Source of the DNA: Ceratothoa steindachneri
Taxonomy: Eukaryota > Arthropoda > Malacostraca > Isopoda > Cymothoidae
Length of the DNA: 64,000 bases
Direction: 5' to 3'
Assembly: GCA_963969495.1 (NCBI GenBank)
Contig: OZ018333.1
Coordinates: forward strand, 18,321,937 to 18,385,936
Shown: one piece after another, positions 19,801 to 27,775 of the stretch
Numbering within the stretch: position 1 is the first letter of the stretch
Layout of the letters: the number at the start of each line of letters is the position of its first letter
Translations under genes and position numbers: made by a program
Notes under the pieces: generated by a model
Databases searched by the model: none
What the model was told of the DNA's origin: nothing
The model's input: the letters and a program-made list of their open reading frames with translations, nothing else

Positions 19801-22292
19801 AGTTGGTTGACTTTACCCATTTCCTCTAAGCGATGCAAAATGACTGTATGGCTGACGCTAAACTTTTTAGCCAGCTCGCTTGATGTCAGATGTTGATCAG
19901 CCCTGACATAGACGCACAACGGTCATTCTTAATAAGTGAAGGTGTAGATAGAGGGGAGTAGGAAAAGTCGCAAAGAAAAAATAATAGTGTAGGCGAGTTG
20001 CGAACAGCTTCCCGCGTCGCTGGACCACTGTTAGCGACGAATCCACTCGGCGATCCTGAGTCTCGAAAAAAAGACTCATTCAAACAAAGCTTTTAAGCCG
20101 CTCGCCTGCACTTCTCGTACGCTATAAAAGTATACCACTTCTTGGCTGATCTTGGAAATAGAATTGGCCCCGCTCTAAATTATTAAACCAATCGTTGGCT
20201 GTGGGACGACTTATTGTGTTGTAAGGGTGCGAAGATGTATCAGAGAAAAAAATCCTTCCAAAGCAATAATATAAATAGCCCATTAATTTACCAACTAAAT
20301 ACGGACTCAGCCGTAGCGTAATGGCTAAGAGCATAGGCGTTTAAATCTCAAGGTACCGCGTTCGAAACTCAAAGTCCACACCTTTTTTGAAGAAAACGGA
20401 CATCAAGGAAAACGCTTTAAGGACAACTCAACTAGACTCAAGATAAAATGGATTGCCTCAAGAAAGAAAAAAACGGATGTAAAACGACTTCAAGGGCCAA
20501 CTCATCAAATCATCAAGAATCAAGAAGGAATCATCAACACAAGATAAATGGAATAAAAATGAAGATGCATCAAGAAAGAATTCGAAGTTCAAGAACTAAC
20601 CCAGCCAACAAGAATACCTAAGTCAAATAGAAGAAAATTTTTGAAGGGCCAACTTAAAGATAAAGGAAATTCAGAAAAAATAAATAGATTCGAATATAAA
20701 GAGAAAATCGAGATGAAGCATAAAATGGATAAATAAATAAACAAACAAATAAGGAATGCTTCCCCCCCTAGTGTCTCTCCAACTGCTTGGTTGATAAGTT
20801 GCGATTGGGCAGCGTTTCAGCCGCATTTGTAAACATACAGAAAAAGTACTTTGCTGTTCACGAGAAAGTCATTTGCTGGGTAAATTTTGAAACTTTTGAT
20901 ATCATATAGGCCTCGCTTGAAAGTGCATAGTGACCAAAGCCTACCTAGGTTCTAGGTTACTGTGCACTTTCAAGCTAGGCCTAGGAAAGACTAGCCACTA
21001 CACAACTATTTGCACACCCTGTAGAAATCTCTAAATAAATAAACTTAAAAAAAAGGTGCGGGAAATTAGTTTCCAACCTAATATTATACCCTCATTAGCC
21101 TTATTGTTTTATCATTGTTACTATCATTATTTTTATTATTAGTATTATGATGATGATGATGTCCATTTTTACAGGTATTCCAACGGTTACGAAAAATTCT
21201 TTTTGCAGCCAAAATAGCCTACTGAAAGCAGTCCCCCCACCCCAAAAGGAATCCCGTACTGAAGACGCTGGAGCTCACCCCAAACCTGCTTATGCCCTTC
21301 TTTACGCCCTCGACCAAAATCACAACTCACACCAACCTCCTGGTTGCACTCGAGCGCGGGATGCGACTGATTTCAAGGGCGACACTGAGGATTGCAAACA
21401 AAAGGCCTCTCCCCATAAAGAAGCTGAGGGGGAGCATACAGAGGCCCTATCGTCAAATATCCATATTCGAAGTCCCCCAGGGGAGAAGTCCCACAGGTGC
21501 ACTTGCTGTGGGAAAAGGTTTAATAATTCAAATGATTTAAAAAAACACTTTCGAATACATACGGGAGAAAAGCCCTACCCCTGCACTCACTGTGGGAAAA
21601 GGTTTAATATGTCATGTAATTTAAAAACTCACCTTCGAATACATACGGGAGAAAAGCCCTACCCCTGCACTCACTGTGCGAAAAGGTTTAATCAGGAAAT
21701 TAGTTTAAAAAAACACCTTCGAATACATACGGGAGAAAAGCCCTACCTCTGCACTCACTGTGCGAAAAGGTTTAATCAGGAAATTAGTTTAAAAAAACAC
21801 CTTCGAATACATACGGGAGAAAAGCCCTACCTCTGCACTCACTGTGCGAAAAGGTTTAATCAGTCAATTCATTTAAAAAAACACCTTCGAATACATACGG
21901 GAGAAAAGCCCTACCTCTGCACTCACTGTGCGAAAAGGTTTAATCAGTCAATTCATTTAAAAAAACACCTTCGAATACATACGGGAGAAAAGCCCTACCC
22001 CTGTACTCACTGTGGGAAAAGGTTTAATAGGTCATGTAATTTAAAAACTCACCTTCGAATACATACGGGAGAAAAGCCCTACCTCTGCACTCTCTGTGCG
22101 AAAAGGTTTAATCAGGAAATTAGTTTAAAAAAACACCTTCGAATACATACGGGAGAAAAGCCCTACCTCTGCACTCACTGTGCGAAAAGGTTTAATAGGT
22201 CATGTAATTTAAAAAGACACCTTCGAAACCATATGGAGGGGGGGGGGATGAAACCTTTTCAGATGGAGAAGAACTCGATGAATAAAATTTAA
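4750..22292 (+). CDS. PRDM9: PRDM9-like histone H3 methyltransferase gene (spliced; 5' end not found)
   Basis: Model: exons 4750-4850, 15007-15199, 15562-15712, 16793-16866, 17135-17335, 17465-17628, 18102-18175 and 21175-22292. Every intron has GT...AG borders, and intron phases (2,0,1,0,0,2,1) join into one open frame. Domains in order: acidic EEWTP segment, linker, SSXRD-like tail, CX2CX7CX2H zinc knuckle, PR/SET domain, low-complexity linker, nine C2H2 fingers, stop. Known for the family: vertebrate PRDM9 binds DNA with the finger array, trimethylates H3K4 and H3K36, and places meiotic double-strand breaks. The SET tyrosines in ESGYGW, DIYYKT and VWYGDDY match the three essential ones of vertebrate PRDM9, so activity is plausible. 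KRAB was not found, and the single finger that follows SET in mammals is not seen. PRDM7 is the close paralogue; PRDM11 shares the SET type but lacks the array. Introns carry LINE, mariner and SINE-like insertions. The last six exons are firm, the first two less so. Confidence 0.85.
5131..5503 (+). mobile_element. Foldback-family copy A (AT-rich, non-coding)
   Basis: This matches 27185-27605 and the 34353-35175 complex: AAGATTAAAATTTAAAAT at the 5' side, repeated CTGAACTTC(G/A)CCA blocks, ACCAAACTAAGATGAAATTA, and a (GATGAT)n tail. It has no coding capacity. This copy lacks the CCAGGC...GGCTTCG terminus of the others. Confidence 0.75.
5504..6164. other. No gene seen
   Basis: AT-rich intronic DNA under the PRDM9-like model. 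A 97-codon open frame at 5646-5939 has strongly biased composition and no recognisable motif, so it is not called. Confidence 0.4.
6165..6290. repeat. Dispersed repeat shared (inverted) with 36115-36240
   Basis: It contains GGATGGTAACCATTTTACTT, then CCCTTATGTTGTTTTACATTC. The reverse complements occur at 36115-36240. The adjoining block with GACCGACATA and GAGTCGCGT recurs at 7800-7860 and 36235-36290. Confidence 0.55.
6305..6940 (-). mobile_element. LINE-B 3' fragment (5'-truncated)
   Basis: On the minus strand it begins near 6940 with the post-RNase H segment ([16 protein letters not shown]), matching the copy at 55225-55300. It continues through the C-terminal HILV...P region and ends at the LINE-B 3' terminus, ACGGCGACTTATGCCCAAGT, near 6310. 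The copy is short and has several frame breaks. 5' truncation is the usual outcome of incomplete target-primed reverse transcription. Confidence 0.75.
6941..8559. other. GC-rich segment, possibly 5' part of a decayed LINE-B
   Basis: There is no intact gene. A pyrimidine-rich run lies at 7045-7085. Two imperfect copies of a block of about 90 bp occur at 8025-8110 and 8150-8235, each with a CAA(G/A)GAT(C/T)TTCT core followed by GGGGTTTCC. Because a decayed LINE-B ORF1 follows directly, this may be its 5' region, but homology to the better copy at 45240-46100 was not evident by eye. Confidence 0.3.
8560..12560 (+). pseudogene. Decayed LINE-B copy (ORF1, endonuclease, RT, RNase H remnants)
   Basis: It is collinear with 46140-55540 and heavily mutated. 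ORF1-like sequence around 8780-9400 matches 46210-46830, including the CHRFF...NRSC knuckle. The endonuclease start is near 9850 (FLQWN). The RT palm near 11420 reads [11 protein letters not shown] where an active enzyme would have YVDD. The post-RNase [12 protein letters not shown] is near 12085, and the 3' terminus GTCGCCAAGAGTGA ends near 12555. It lies in the long intron between the first two candidate PRDM9-like exons. Open frames here on the minus strand are shadows. Confidence 0.75.
12601..12831 (+). other. Unrecognised 76-codon open frame
   Basis: An ATG-to-TAG frame between two LINE-B remnants in the long PRDM9-like intron. I recognise no domain, and it does not resemble a KRAB box. 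It may be chance. Confidence 0.15.
13001..13065 (+). repeat. tRNA-derived SINE-like head
   Basis: The order resembles the internal promoter of a tRNA gene: an A-box-like GTACGGCGTTGGCCTGCTAAC, and about 25 bp later a clear B-box-like GGATTCGATCCCGG. No complete tRNA cloverleaf is apparent, so a SINE remnant is likelier than a working tRNA. A short CG/CA microsatellite follows at 13170-13212. Confidence 0.45.
13867..14390 (-). pseudogene. LINE-B RNase H fragment
   Basis: The minus-strand open frame shows the RNase H C-terminal half: SKALETLES, then [21 protein letters not shown], which parallels IIFCWVPGHVRILGNEGAK of the copy near 55125-55180. The following [14 protein letters not shown] matches [14 protein letters not shown] near 55265. 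The catalytic N-terminal half is not recognisable. It lies in a PRDM9-like intron, antisense to the gene. Confidence 0.75.
15007..15199 (+). CDS. PRDM9: PRDM9-like candidate linker exon
   Basis: Acceptor TTCCTCATTCCTCCAG ends at 15006; donor AAG|GTGCGT at 15200. It starts in phase 2 and ends in phase 0, matching both neighbouring exons, with 64 open codons. The [10 protein letters not shown]...STELRHW stretch loosely resembles the region between EEWTP and SSXRD in mammalian PRDM9, but that region is poorly conserved. Support comes mainly from splice sites and phase. Confidence 0.5.
15562..15712 (+). CDS. PRDM9: PRDM9-like exon: SSXRD-like tail
   Basis: The acceptor TTTTCTTGCCCAG, preceded by a long T-rich tract, ends at 15561. 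The donor T|GTGAGT is at 15713. It reads 50 codons plus 1 nt. The end, [16 protein letters not shown] followed by RDDEFI, aligns with the basic Y.LR.R...Y.E and DDDYLY segment that precedes the zinc knuckle in vertebrate PRDM9. The next exon supplies the Y of the YC.EC motif across a phase-1 junction. Confidence 0.78.
16583..16745. repeat. Three tandem copies of a 51-52 bp unit
   Basis: The unit contains TTTCGCGATAAA and GAGCCCATTCGAGGGGTGA, with the latter starting near 16610, 16661 and 16713. It lies immediately upstream of the zinc-knuckle exon acceptor. A minus-strand frame through it is a repeat artefact. Confidence 0.8.
16793..16866 (+). CDS. PRDM9: PRDM9-like exon: pre-SET zinc knuckle
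   Basis: Acceptor CCCTCTCGTATTCCAG ends at 16792; donor GAG|GTATGA at 16867. Joined to the previous exon it reads [17 protein letters not shown]. The CX2CX7CX2H spacing is the same as the zinc knuckle just before the SET domain of mammalian PRDM9. It ends in phase 0. Confidence 0.88.
17135..17335 (+). CDS. PRDM9: PRDM9-like exon: PR/SET domain, part 1
   Basis: Acceptor TTTTGTATCAACAG ends at 17134; donor AAG|GTTAGT at 17336; exactly 67 codons. It carries [23 protein letters not shown] and ESGYGW, the N-terminal part of the PR/SET domain. The Y of GYGW corresponds to an essential catalytic-pocket tyrosine (Y276 in human numbering). Confidence 0.93.
17465..17628 (+). CDS. PRDM9: PRDM9-like exon: PR/SET domain, part 2
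   Basis: Acceptor TTTTACGACAG ends at 17464; donor AACAG|GTACCA at 17629; 54 codons plus 2 nt. It reads [12 protein letters not shown], then [15 protein letters not shown], the SET core that binds the methyl donor and the histone tail. The second Y of IYYKT corresponds to essential Y341. Confidence 0.95.
18102..18175 (+). CDS. PRDM9: PRDM9-like exon: PR/SET domain, part 3
   Basis: Acceptor TCTACAATTGCAG ends at 18101; donor GAAG|GTAAGA at 18176. It enters in phase 2 and leaves in phase 1. It reads [17 protein letters not shown], the C-terminal SET motif; the Y of VWYG corresponds to essential Y357. The remaining residues before the donor are not conserved. Confidence 0.93.
19190..19925 (-). 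pseudogene. Mariner-family transposase, frameshifted and 5'-truncated
   Basis: Two overlapping minus-strand frames (19431-19919 and 19220-19543) together show a mariner transposase: an HTH-like [19 protein letters not shown], then [10 protein letters not shown] with the first catalytic Asp, then LGDNAQPHV with the second, and [12 protein letters not shown] with the third, the order of the D,D34D triad. A frameshift near 19500 separates the halves, and the first DNA-binding helix is missing. It sits antisense in the intron between the last SET exon and the finger exon. Confidence 0.88.
20312..20375 (+). repeat. Possible tRNA-derived SINE head
   Basis: CGTAGCGTAATGGCTAAGAGC resembles a tRNA A box, and GCGTTCGAAACTC about 30 bp later resembles a B box. 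The following 350 bp are A-rich and carry no gene. Confidence 0.4.
20915..20975. repeat. 21-bp inverted repeat (hairpin) in intron
   Basis: GCTTGAAAGTGCATAGTGACC at 20915-20935 is the reverse complement of 20955-20975 with one or two mismatches, across a 19-nt loop. TAGGCCT stands on both outer sides. It could be a small MITE remnant. Confidence 0.6.
21175..22292 (+). CDS. PRDM9: PRDM9-like terminal exon: linker and nine C2H2 fingers
   Basis: The acceptor GTCCATTTTTACAG ends at 21174. The phase-1 start joins the previous exon without a break, so the string of ATGs just upstream belongs to the intron. About 100 linker residues precede the finger array, which binds DNA. Each finger is CX2CX12HX3H with a TGEKPY linker. 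Helix residues at -1, 2, 3, 6: finger 1 N,N,D,K; 2 M,C,N,T; 3 and 4 Q,I,S,K; 5 and 6 Q,I,H,K; 7 R,C,N,T; 8 Q,I,S,K; 9 R,C,N,R. The zinc ligands are intact in all nine. The stop TAA is 20 codons after the last His. AATAAA overlaps the stop region at 22281. Confidence 0.93.
21498..22232 (+). repeat. 84-bp tandem coding repeat encoding the finger array
   Basis: Nine units in exact 84-bp register, with the first cysteine codon at 21498, 21582 and so on to 22170. Units 5 and 6 are identical at the nucleotide level, and units 3 and 4 differ at one visible position. Differences cluster in the recognition-helix codons, while framework third positions are nearly invariant. This shows recent unequal exchange or gene conversion within the array. 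Confidence 0.95.
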
Positions 22293-23124
22293 CAGGATTT
22301 TTGCGTTTGCTTGAAAAACTTCTGAGTGTGACAGTTGTCCTTGGTTCTAGTTTTGGAAGGTCCAATGTATTGATATCGCATGTGACCCATTGCTATGTTA
22401 CTTTTGATGCTATTAAAAGGGAGAATTTAATTGATAAATTTTGGCATTCAAATGACAATGTGACCACCATTTCCTAATTTACTATGACACCGTATCGTCA
22501 AAAATGACCACAATTTAAAGTCTTCAAGAAACGATTCATAAAAATGCTATTAACTAATCTCTACAATACTTTATTTAAAATGTACTACATTAGACCTGTG
22601 TTTACAACCATAATGCGAAAAACTGGAAGCTCAACAATAAAAAACTCCATAAAATTGTAAGTATTTACATAATACACCCATAGAAACTGAGGCGGGGGGG
22701 GGGGCAGTTATGCCCCCTGTAGATATACGGAACGGAAATTTCTGAAACACCCTGTAGTTATCACTAATGGAACGGATAAAATGGGCAATGCAAATCAATT
22801 ACCTTCACTTTCATCTATAATTAAAAAGTATTAATATAAATAAAATTTTAAAAGTGACGGAAGTTCGATTCTTTTATTTTCTTTTTATTTGCCTTTTAAA
22901 TTTTGATTAGGCTTTATTTGCAAGTTATGAAAGTACACAAATATCTCGCCATAACAAGCAAAATCTTCCTAAGACCATACATAAATGGGGTATTAGATTA
23001 CCCCTTGGTACCAAAATACCTAACTTAGATATGACTGGCAAATCGCAAGATCGGACTCATCGACACCGAGACCCATTTGTTTCACAACGAAGGTGATCAA
23101 TTAAATCAGTTACAGAGCAATGAG
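22293..23124. other. 3' flank of the PRDM9-like gene; no gene seen
   Basis: AT-rich. It may hold the 3' UTR; a possible polyadenylation signal CAATAAAA is near 22637. A G-rich run is at 22690-22704. Two CCCTGTAG-containing blocks around 22710 and 22750 hint at an old transposon edge. Confidence 0.4.
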
Positions 23125-23192
23125 AGAAGCGGAGTGTGGATAGGCGCCGCTCTGGTTAATTGTCATGGTACTTAGGGTTCCGATCCGTGTTA
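23125..23192 (+). repeat. Possible tRNA-derived SINE head
   Basis: GGATAGGCGCCGCTCTGG, then GGGTTCCGATCCGTG (B-box-like) about 35 bp later. It is immediately left of a solo LTR. No full cloverleaf is apparent. Confidence 0.35.
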
Positions 23193-23238
23193 AGCTGCAG
23201 TTCCTGCTTTACGTATGTGAATGAAGGTCATTACACCC

Positions 23239-24255
23239 TGTGGGGGAATTCCACATGGAATTTCTTTTCCAGCATGGAGGTGACTTCCATGCGCTAAAGA
23301 AAATTCTAGAATTTGGTTAGGCTTAAATTGGTAAGCTCCCCTTCCCCCACATCTACAAGCGGTAGCCTCGGGCCACCTGTTCGCGGGATAGAATCGCCTG
23401 GGCGTGAAGATTCGAGGCCATTCGAGAGTAGCGCTGTTTTCCCCACCCTTGCGGGGGGAGCCTCGGATATATAGGGCTCGTCTTCCATGTGGGAGAGACA
23501 GAGTTGACGAGTCTCGCCAGGATCCAAGAAGCATTCTCTAGTACCAAGTCAGGTGCTAACAACGAAGCAAAGTGACGGCTGAACTTTTTGTGTGTTGGAA
23601 TTAGCCCAGCCAGTGAAGTAATTCCATTTGACGATCGCCACCGAGCGATTTTTCCGACTCCACTCATCAACTCCTGTCGAAGCCCTCCTCGTTCCTTCCT
23701 TGTCTTCGGGTGGCCGAAATACTCTCCCCTGGACCGGACGTTACCGCTCCCCCCCCCTCCCTTTTGAAGAACCGTCATCACGTCAACTTCCCGCTCCGAG
23801 CGCCCTCGCCCTCAAGTTTATCGCCTGCAGAAGACATCCGTGAAACCTTACCCTGACGTCTCACCCGGAATCCTCCGTAAGCCAATCCCTCTGCCCCTTC
23901 AGCAACACATTTGAGTTAATCCTCCCCATTGGAATAGTCTCCTTCTGTAACACATTAATTTCTAACTTCAGAGTCTGATGCATAACTCTGCAATTTCCCC
24001 CTCATTTACCAATTTAATTTTGCCTATTGATTCTCTTATTTTATGTAAATAAAATTATATTTTTGTAATGCCTCTAAATAACCTTGAGCTTTGCCATTGC
24101 CCAAATTTTACCTGACCTCGTTTTGCACTCTTTTCTCGCTGCTCCGCGTATCGAAACTCGTGGCGCTCCCCCTTGTCGGTTCGCCTTTAAGTTATTAGTC
24201 CCTTTCCCCATAGATATAATATGGTATTGATATAATATAATGTCCTACCACGACA
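23239..24255 (+). mobile_element. Solo LTR (second LTR family) with 5-bp target duplication
   Basis: It begins TGTGGGGGAATTCC and ends CTACCACGACA, so it has TG...CA termini. The 5 bp on the left (23234-23238, CACCC) are repeated exactly on the right (24256-24260), as retroviral-type integration produces. The AT-rich 3' part with AATAAA (near 24046) and CCTTGAGCT parallels the LTR at 692-1993, as does the ACGACA end, so the families are probably related. No internal region remains. Minus-strand frames inside are chance. Confidence 0.85.
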
Positions 24256-24643
24256 CACCCGACCAATAACACTAAGTGAATATTGCTGAATGTAACAACA
24301 TAGGAAAGTGAACTTTTAAAGATGTTAATTCAATCTTCTGCCCTCATTATAGTGATTCTGTAGGACCGGTCATTGGGGACATGGACGTACAAATTAGCCA
24401 TTTGCTTTTAATGCATCTAATGCGAGCATATAAACTAGGATTGATGGCAGCTATCCCCCATCTGATCGTCGTTGCTTCAACTGTTGCAGACACAACCCAG
24501 CGCTGCCATGGAAAGTACCCAGCGTTTTCTAAGCTTGGAGTTTATGCATGCCGCCTTTGTTAGTGGTCGATAGGCGCACTCTCGAGAGTGTTCACTATCT
24601 AGCCCTTTAAGAGCTTCTTACTCTAGCATTCGCTAATCCCCCG

Positions 24644-25946
24644 TGTGATAGAACGGGTTGAGGCAGCGTTAGTTTCAACCCCTATCACATATTATTTAAA
24701 ACCACGATGCTCCCACGTGCATCTTCGCTTCGAAGCTTGGCGCCTTATCGCAGCCACCGGATGTCAATGTTTAAACAAGGAGGTTATCGTCCCCCCGCTC
24801 TCCCCCATACGCCGACCTCGCCAGATTGAGTTAGGCTTATGGGCGGATAAGGCATTGTTCCCAGGCTCGGCTGTGCATTCCCTCGAAGCTCCCACTCCAT
24901 TGTCCCCCACGCCAAGGGAGTGTCTCGACTATTTAGATGGAAACTTTACCACTAAGATCAGATTGGAGATCCAGATTTTCGTCGCGAAACATCACCACGA
25001 CCCTCTCTCACTTTGTGCGCCAAGGGACCTCGACCTCGAGATTCACCATCACTTGTCCAGAAGGAGGACAATATCCCTTGAGTGCCAAGGTTCGAGCCTT
25101 TCGTGACGCCAAGTCCTCAAGGTTTCCCCCTCGTTGTTCAGAAAGAGAACAACGTTAGAACAGCCATTGTTCGTTTTGAGCCCGTTCGCCAAGAAACGGT
25201 TCTCACCCTTCCCCCTTGTTGTTTAGAAGAGAACAACATTAGAACAGCCATTGTTCTTGAGCCCGTAGACAAGAGACGGTTCTCCCCCCCCTGTTGTTCA
25301 GAAGAGAACAACATTAGAACAGCCATTGTTCTTGAGCCCGTAGACAAGAGACGGTTCTCACCCCCCCTGTTGTTCAGAAGAGAACAACGTAGAACAGCCA
25401 TTGTTCTTCAAGCCGTTCGTCGAGAAACGGTTCTCATTCCCAAGACGCCACGTCAGGATCCTTTTATTCCCCCCCTTCGGCTGGAACTCGCCAGCGGACC
25501 GAAAATTCCTTCACGTCGCCTTCCACTGCACCACTAGTGTAAAATTACGTAAGCCGAACGTTACCTTTGAGTATTTAACCCTTTTGTCAATTTTATCTTG
25601 TGCTTTAAATGGTTTAGCGAACCATCCCATCTCTTTAACTCTATATTTTTTTTTACCTTTTTAAATCCTTTAATCCTCGGATTAGCCCGAGCCCCCACGA
25701 CCCTTTCCATTCTCTGTTTATGTCAATATTTTCCGTTTTGTGTATTGTTGATAGTTATTATTATTAAAACTCTATTTTATTAATGATAGCAATATTATTA
25801 TCCTTGAGCTCTGTTCCACTTCTTAAGCATATCGAAGATACATAATATCGGCCCGCCAGACATCCCACGCACTCTAAAGATAATTAAGGAAGTTCCCTCA
25901 ACGAATAGTTATATATGGTATATCGTCGAGAGTCCATTCTACGACA
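24644..25946 (+). mobile_element. Solo LTR of the same family as 692-1993, with 5-bp target duplication
   Basis: It begins TGTGATAGAACGGG and ends CTACGACA, and is 1303 bp against 1302 bp for the first copy, with scattered differences and small indels. CCCCG at 24639-24643 is repeated at 25947-25951. With no pol or second LTR adjoining, this is a solo LTR left by recombination between two LTRs. Confidence 0.93.
25130..25440 (+). repeat. Hairpin-bearing tandem repeat inside the solo LTR
   Basis: Four or so imperfect units of the same type as 1180-1495, each with TTGTTCAGAAGAGAACAA or a close variant and a GACGGTTCTC or GAAACGGTTCTC core. The frames ENNIRTAIVLEPVDKRR and its complement are repeat artefacts. 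Confidence 0.8.
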
Positions 25947-25951
25947 CCCCG

Positions 25952-27000
25952 CATGCAAACATCTGGCCTACCATTGCTGACCATAACCATCCCTCTAGGA
26001 CAATTCTGTATCTAGTTATTTCAGCCGTTTCCACTTCGGCGCCGCGAATTACAGATATCGCCCATGCCCTGCTCCTATATTTCAAGCTATCGCGGCTTCA
26101 CGACCTTCGATCCCAGGGCTACACCCGCCCCCTGTACCCCCACTAGTGTCAAACTAGATTGAGACAATCTGGGATCTATTCATTCTAGACATTTCTATTT
26201 TACACTTATAAGCTTCTACTCAACTATTTTCATGAGCAGGAGACAATTCTGCAGGCTAGTCGCATTCGAGCTTTTGTTAATTTACCCTTGGGAATAGGAG
26301 AGGTTGGTTCGTCTCTCTTCGCGCCTGTCAAGGTGGTGGAATTTAGTATGCCTGCATTTTTATGCCCCTTTTGTCTTTCTACCTCTTTATTATTTATCCG
26401 CAAAGGGATGTGTGTAGCATTGTCAACCTTGTTGCATGAGGTACCTATAGTTGATTATCTGCAGGAGGATCTTCTGCCTTTCTTTAAATATATCTCCTTA
26501 AGAAGTCTGCGTGATAAGCCATTGTTGTTATTGGCTTTAAATCTAGGGGGATGGGGGGGGACCACACGCTCAGCGCTTCATCCCAAAACTTGTAGACCAT
26601 CGAGCCATGAAGTTTACCATACCTCTGTTTATTACCCTCGCAAGTTAGCCCGCCTAAGCATTGTTTACCCTCACTAGGGACAGCCGAATGCTTTGGGACG
26701 GTGGTGAAACTAGGGGCCCTTAGCACTAAATTATCGCTTGGGAGCGTAGTGTTTTGCTGTTGGTTACTGGCTTATCTAGGAAGGCATTAATCTGAGGTAT
26801 ACCCCTTCACGTCTCTGTTTTCAGGAAATGATCCTGGCTTATGTGTAAACTGGAGACTAGGATTTGGGGTTATCTTTCCTCTACTCCACCCGCAGTCTCT
26901 GAGGAGGTCGGGAGCGCCATTTCGTCAGCTTTAGTTGGGCGGAGTAGAGAGCGGCATGTTCATCACTGCGAGGCTCAGCCTGATGACTAGATCTTTATAT
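25952..27000 (+). pseudogene. Unresolved decayed coding-like region, possibly a tyrosine recombinase element
   Basis: A 129-codon frame (26288-26677) and its frameshifted continuation to about 26990 read like degraded protein. LRDKPLLLLALNLGG distantly resembles the LK..FLLALA segment at the start of the recombinase domain in DIRS-type elements. The catalytic Arg and Tyr motifs cannot be placed with confidence, so the assignment is a guess. Confidence 0.2.
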
Positions 27001-27184
27001 CATACATGCGCTTCCATTTTCCTCGCCTATTGAGGCTTGTTAGTTTGGTGTATTGGGTACATTTGGTTAGTGTGTCAAGCTGTGATTGTCTATCCAACCT
27101 AGATAATCGATAAATCAATTCCGCGTTAGAAAAAAATGACTTTAACAAGCAAATATAAGAAACACGAGAAAAATATATTTAAAA

Positions 27185-27605
27185 CCAGCCAATGGCTTCG
27201 CTACTAAGATTAAAATTTAAAATCTAAAAGAAGCAGCAATTGTTAAATTTTTATAAATTTTCTGAACTTTGCCAATTATAATAATTCTAAAACGGATCTC
27301 TAAACTATTTCCTCCCTTTCAAAAAATCACGTTGCTAAAATATAGTTATAGAAGAAGATATATAAAAATAAATTTTATGAACTTCACCATTTGTAATTCT
27401 TTGGGTTTTCAAAAATTCACAAAATTTTGATACTTATATTTATTTCTGAACTTCACCATTTTGTTTTTTGATATTATAAAAGAATTATTACAAATAACTT
27501 TGATAAAAAACATAAGTCATAACCAAACTAAGATGAAATTATTATTCAAATACTTTAAAAAATCCCCTTTTTAAATTCTAATGATGATGATGATGATGAT
27601 CAATG
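27185..27605 (+). mobile_element. Foldback-family copy B
   Basis: It starts CCAGCCAATGGCTTCGCTAC and runs through the same blocks as copy A to a (GATGAT)n tail near 27585-27600. It is non-coding and has a single orientation, without the inverted second half seen at 34.9 kb. Confidence 0.78.
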
Positions 27606-27775
27606 ATTTTTTTCAAGAATAATAAAGTAGAGCAGATCTAGTGAAATGTATGCAATTATTAACTAAAGTATAATGATTCTTCATGCAAATTATCTTAACT
27701 GGCCGAAATAAATTACAATGTAAATGGGTTATAGGGTCGTGATATTTACTCAATTAAAGGCACTTCTTTTTTTTT

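Noticed and set aside
21147..21174. ATG run just before the finger exon as the start of a stand-alone zinc-finger gene
   Set aside because: It sits in front of a good acceptor (CCATTTTTACAG), and the phase-1 join to the last SET exon is exact. The ATGATGATG run is a simple repeat.
23190..23781. Minus-strand proteins of 114 and 142 residues
   Set aside because: They overlap in different frames inside a solo LTR and show no recognisable domain.
25082..25537. 151-codon repeat protein (ENNIRTAIV)
   Set aside because: It lies inside a solo LTR with proven target duplications, and the repeats are DNA hairpin units.
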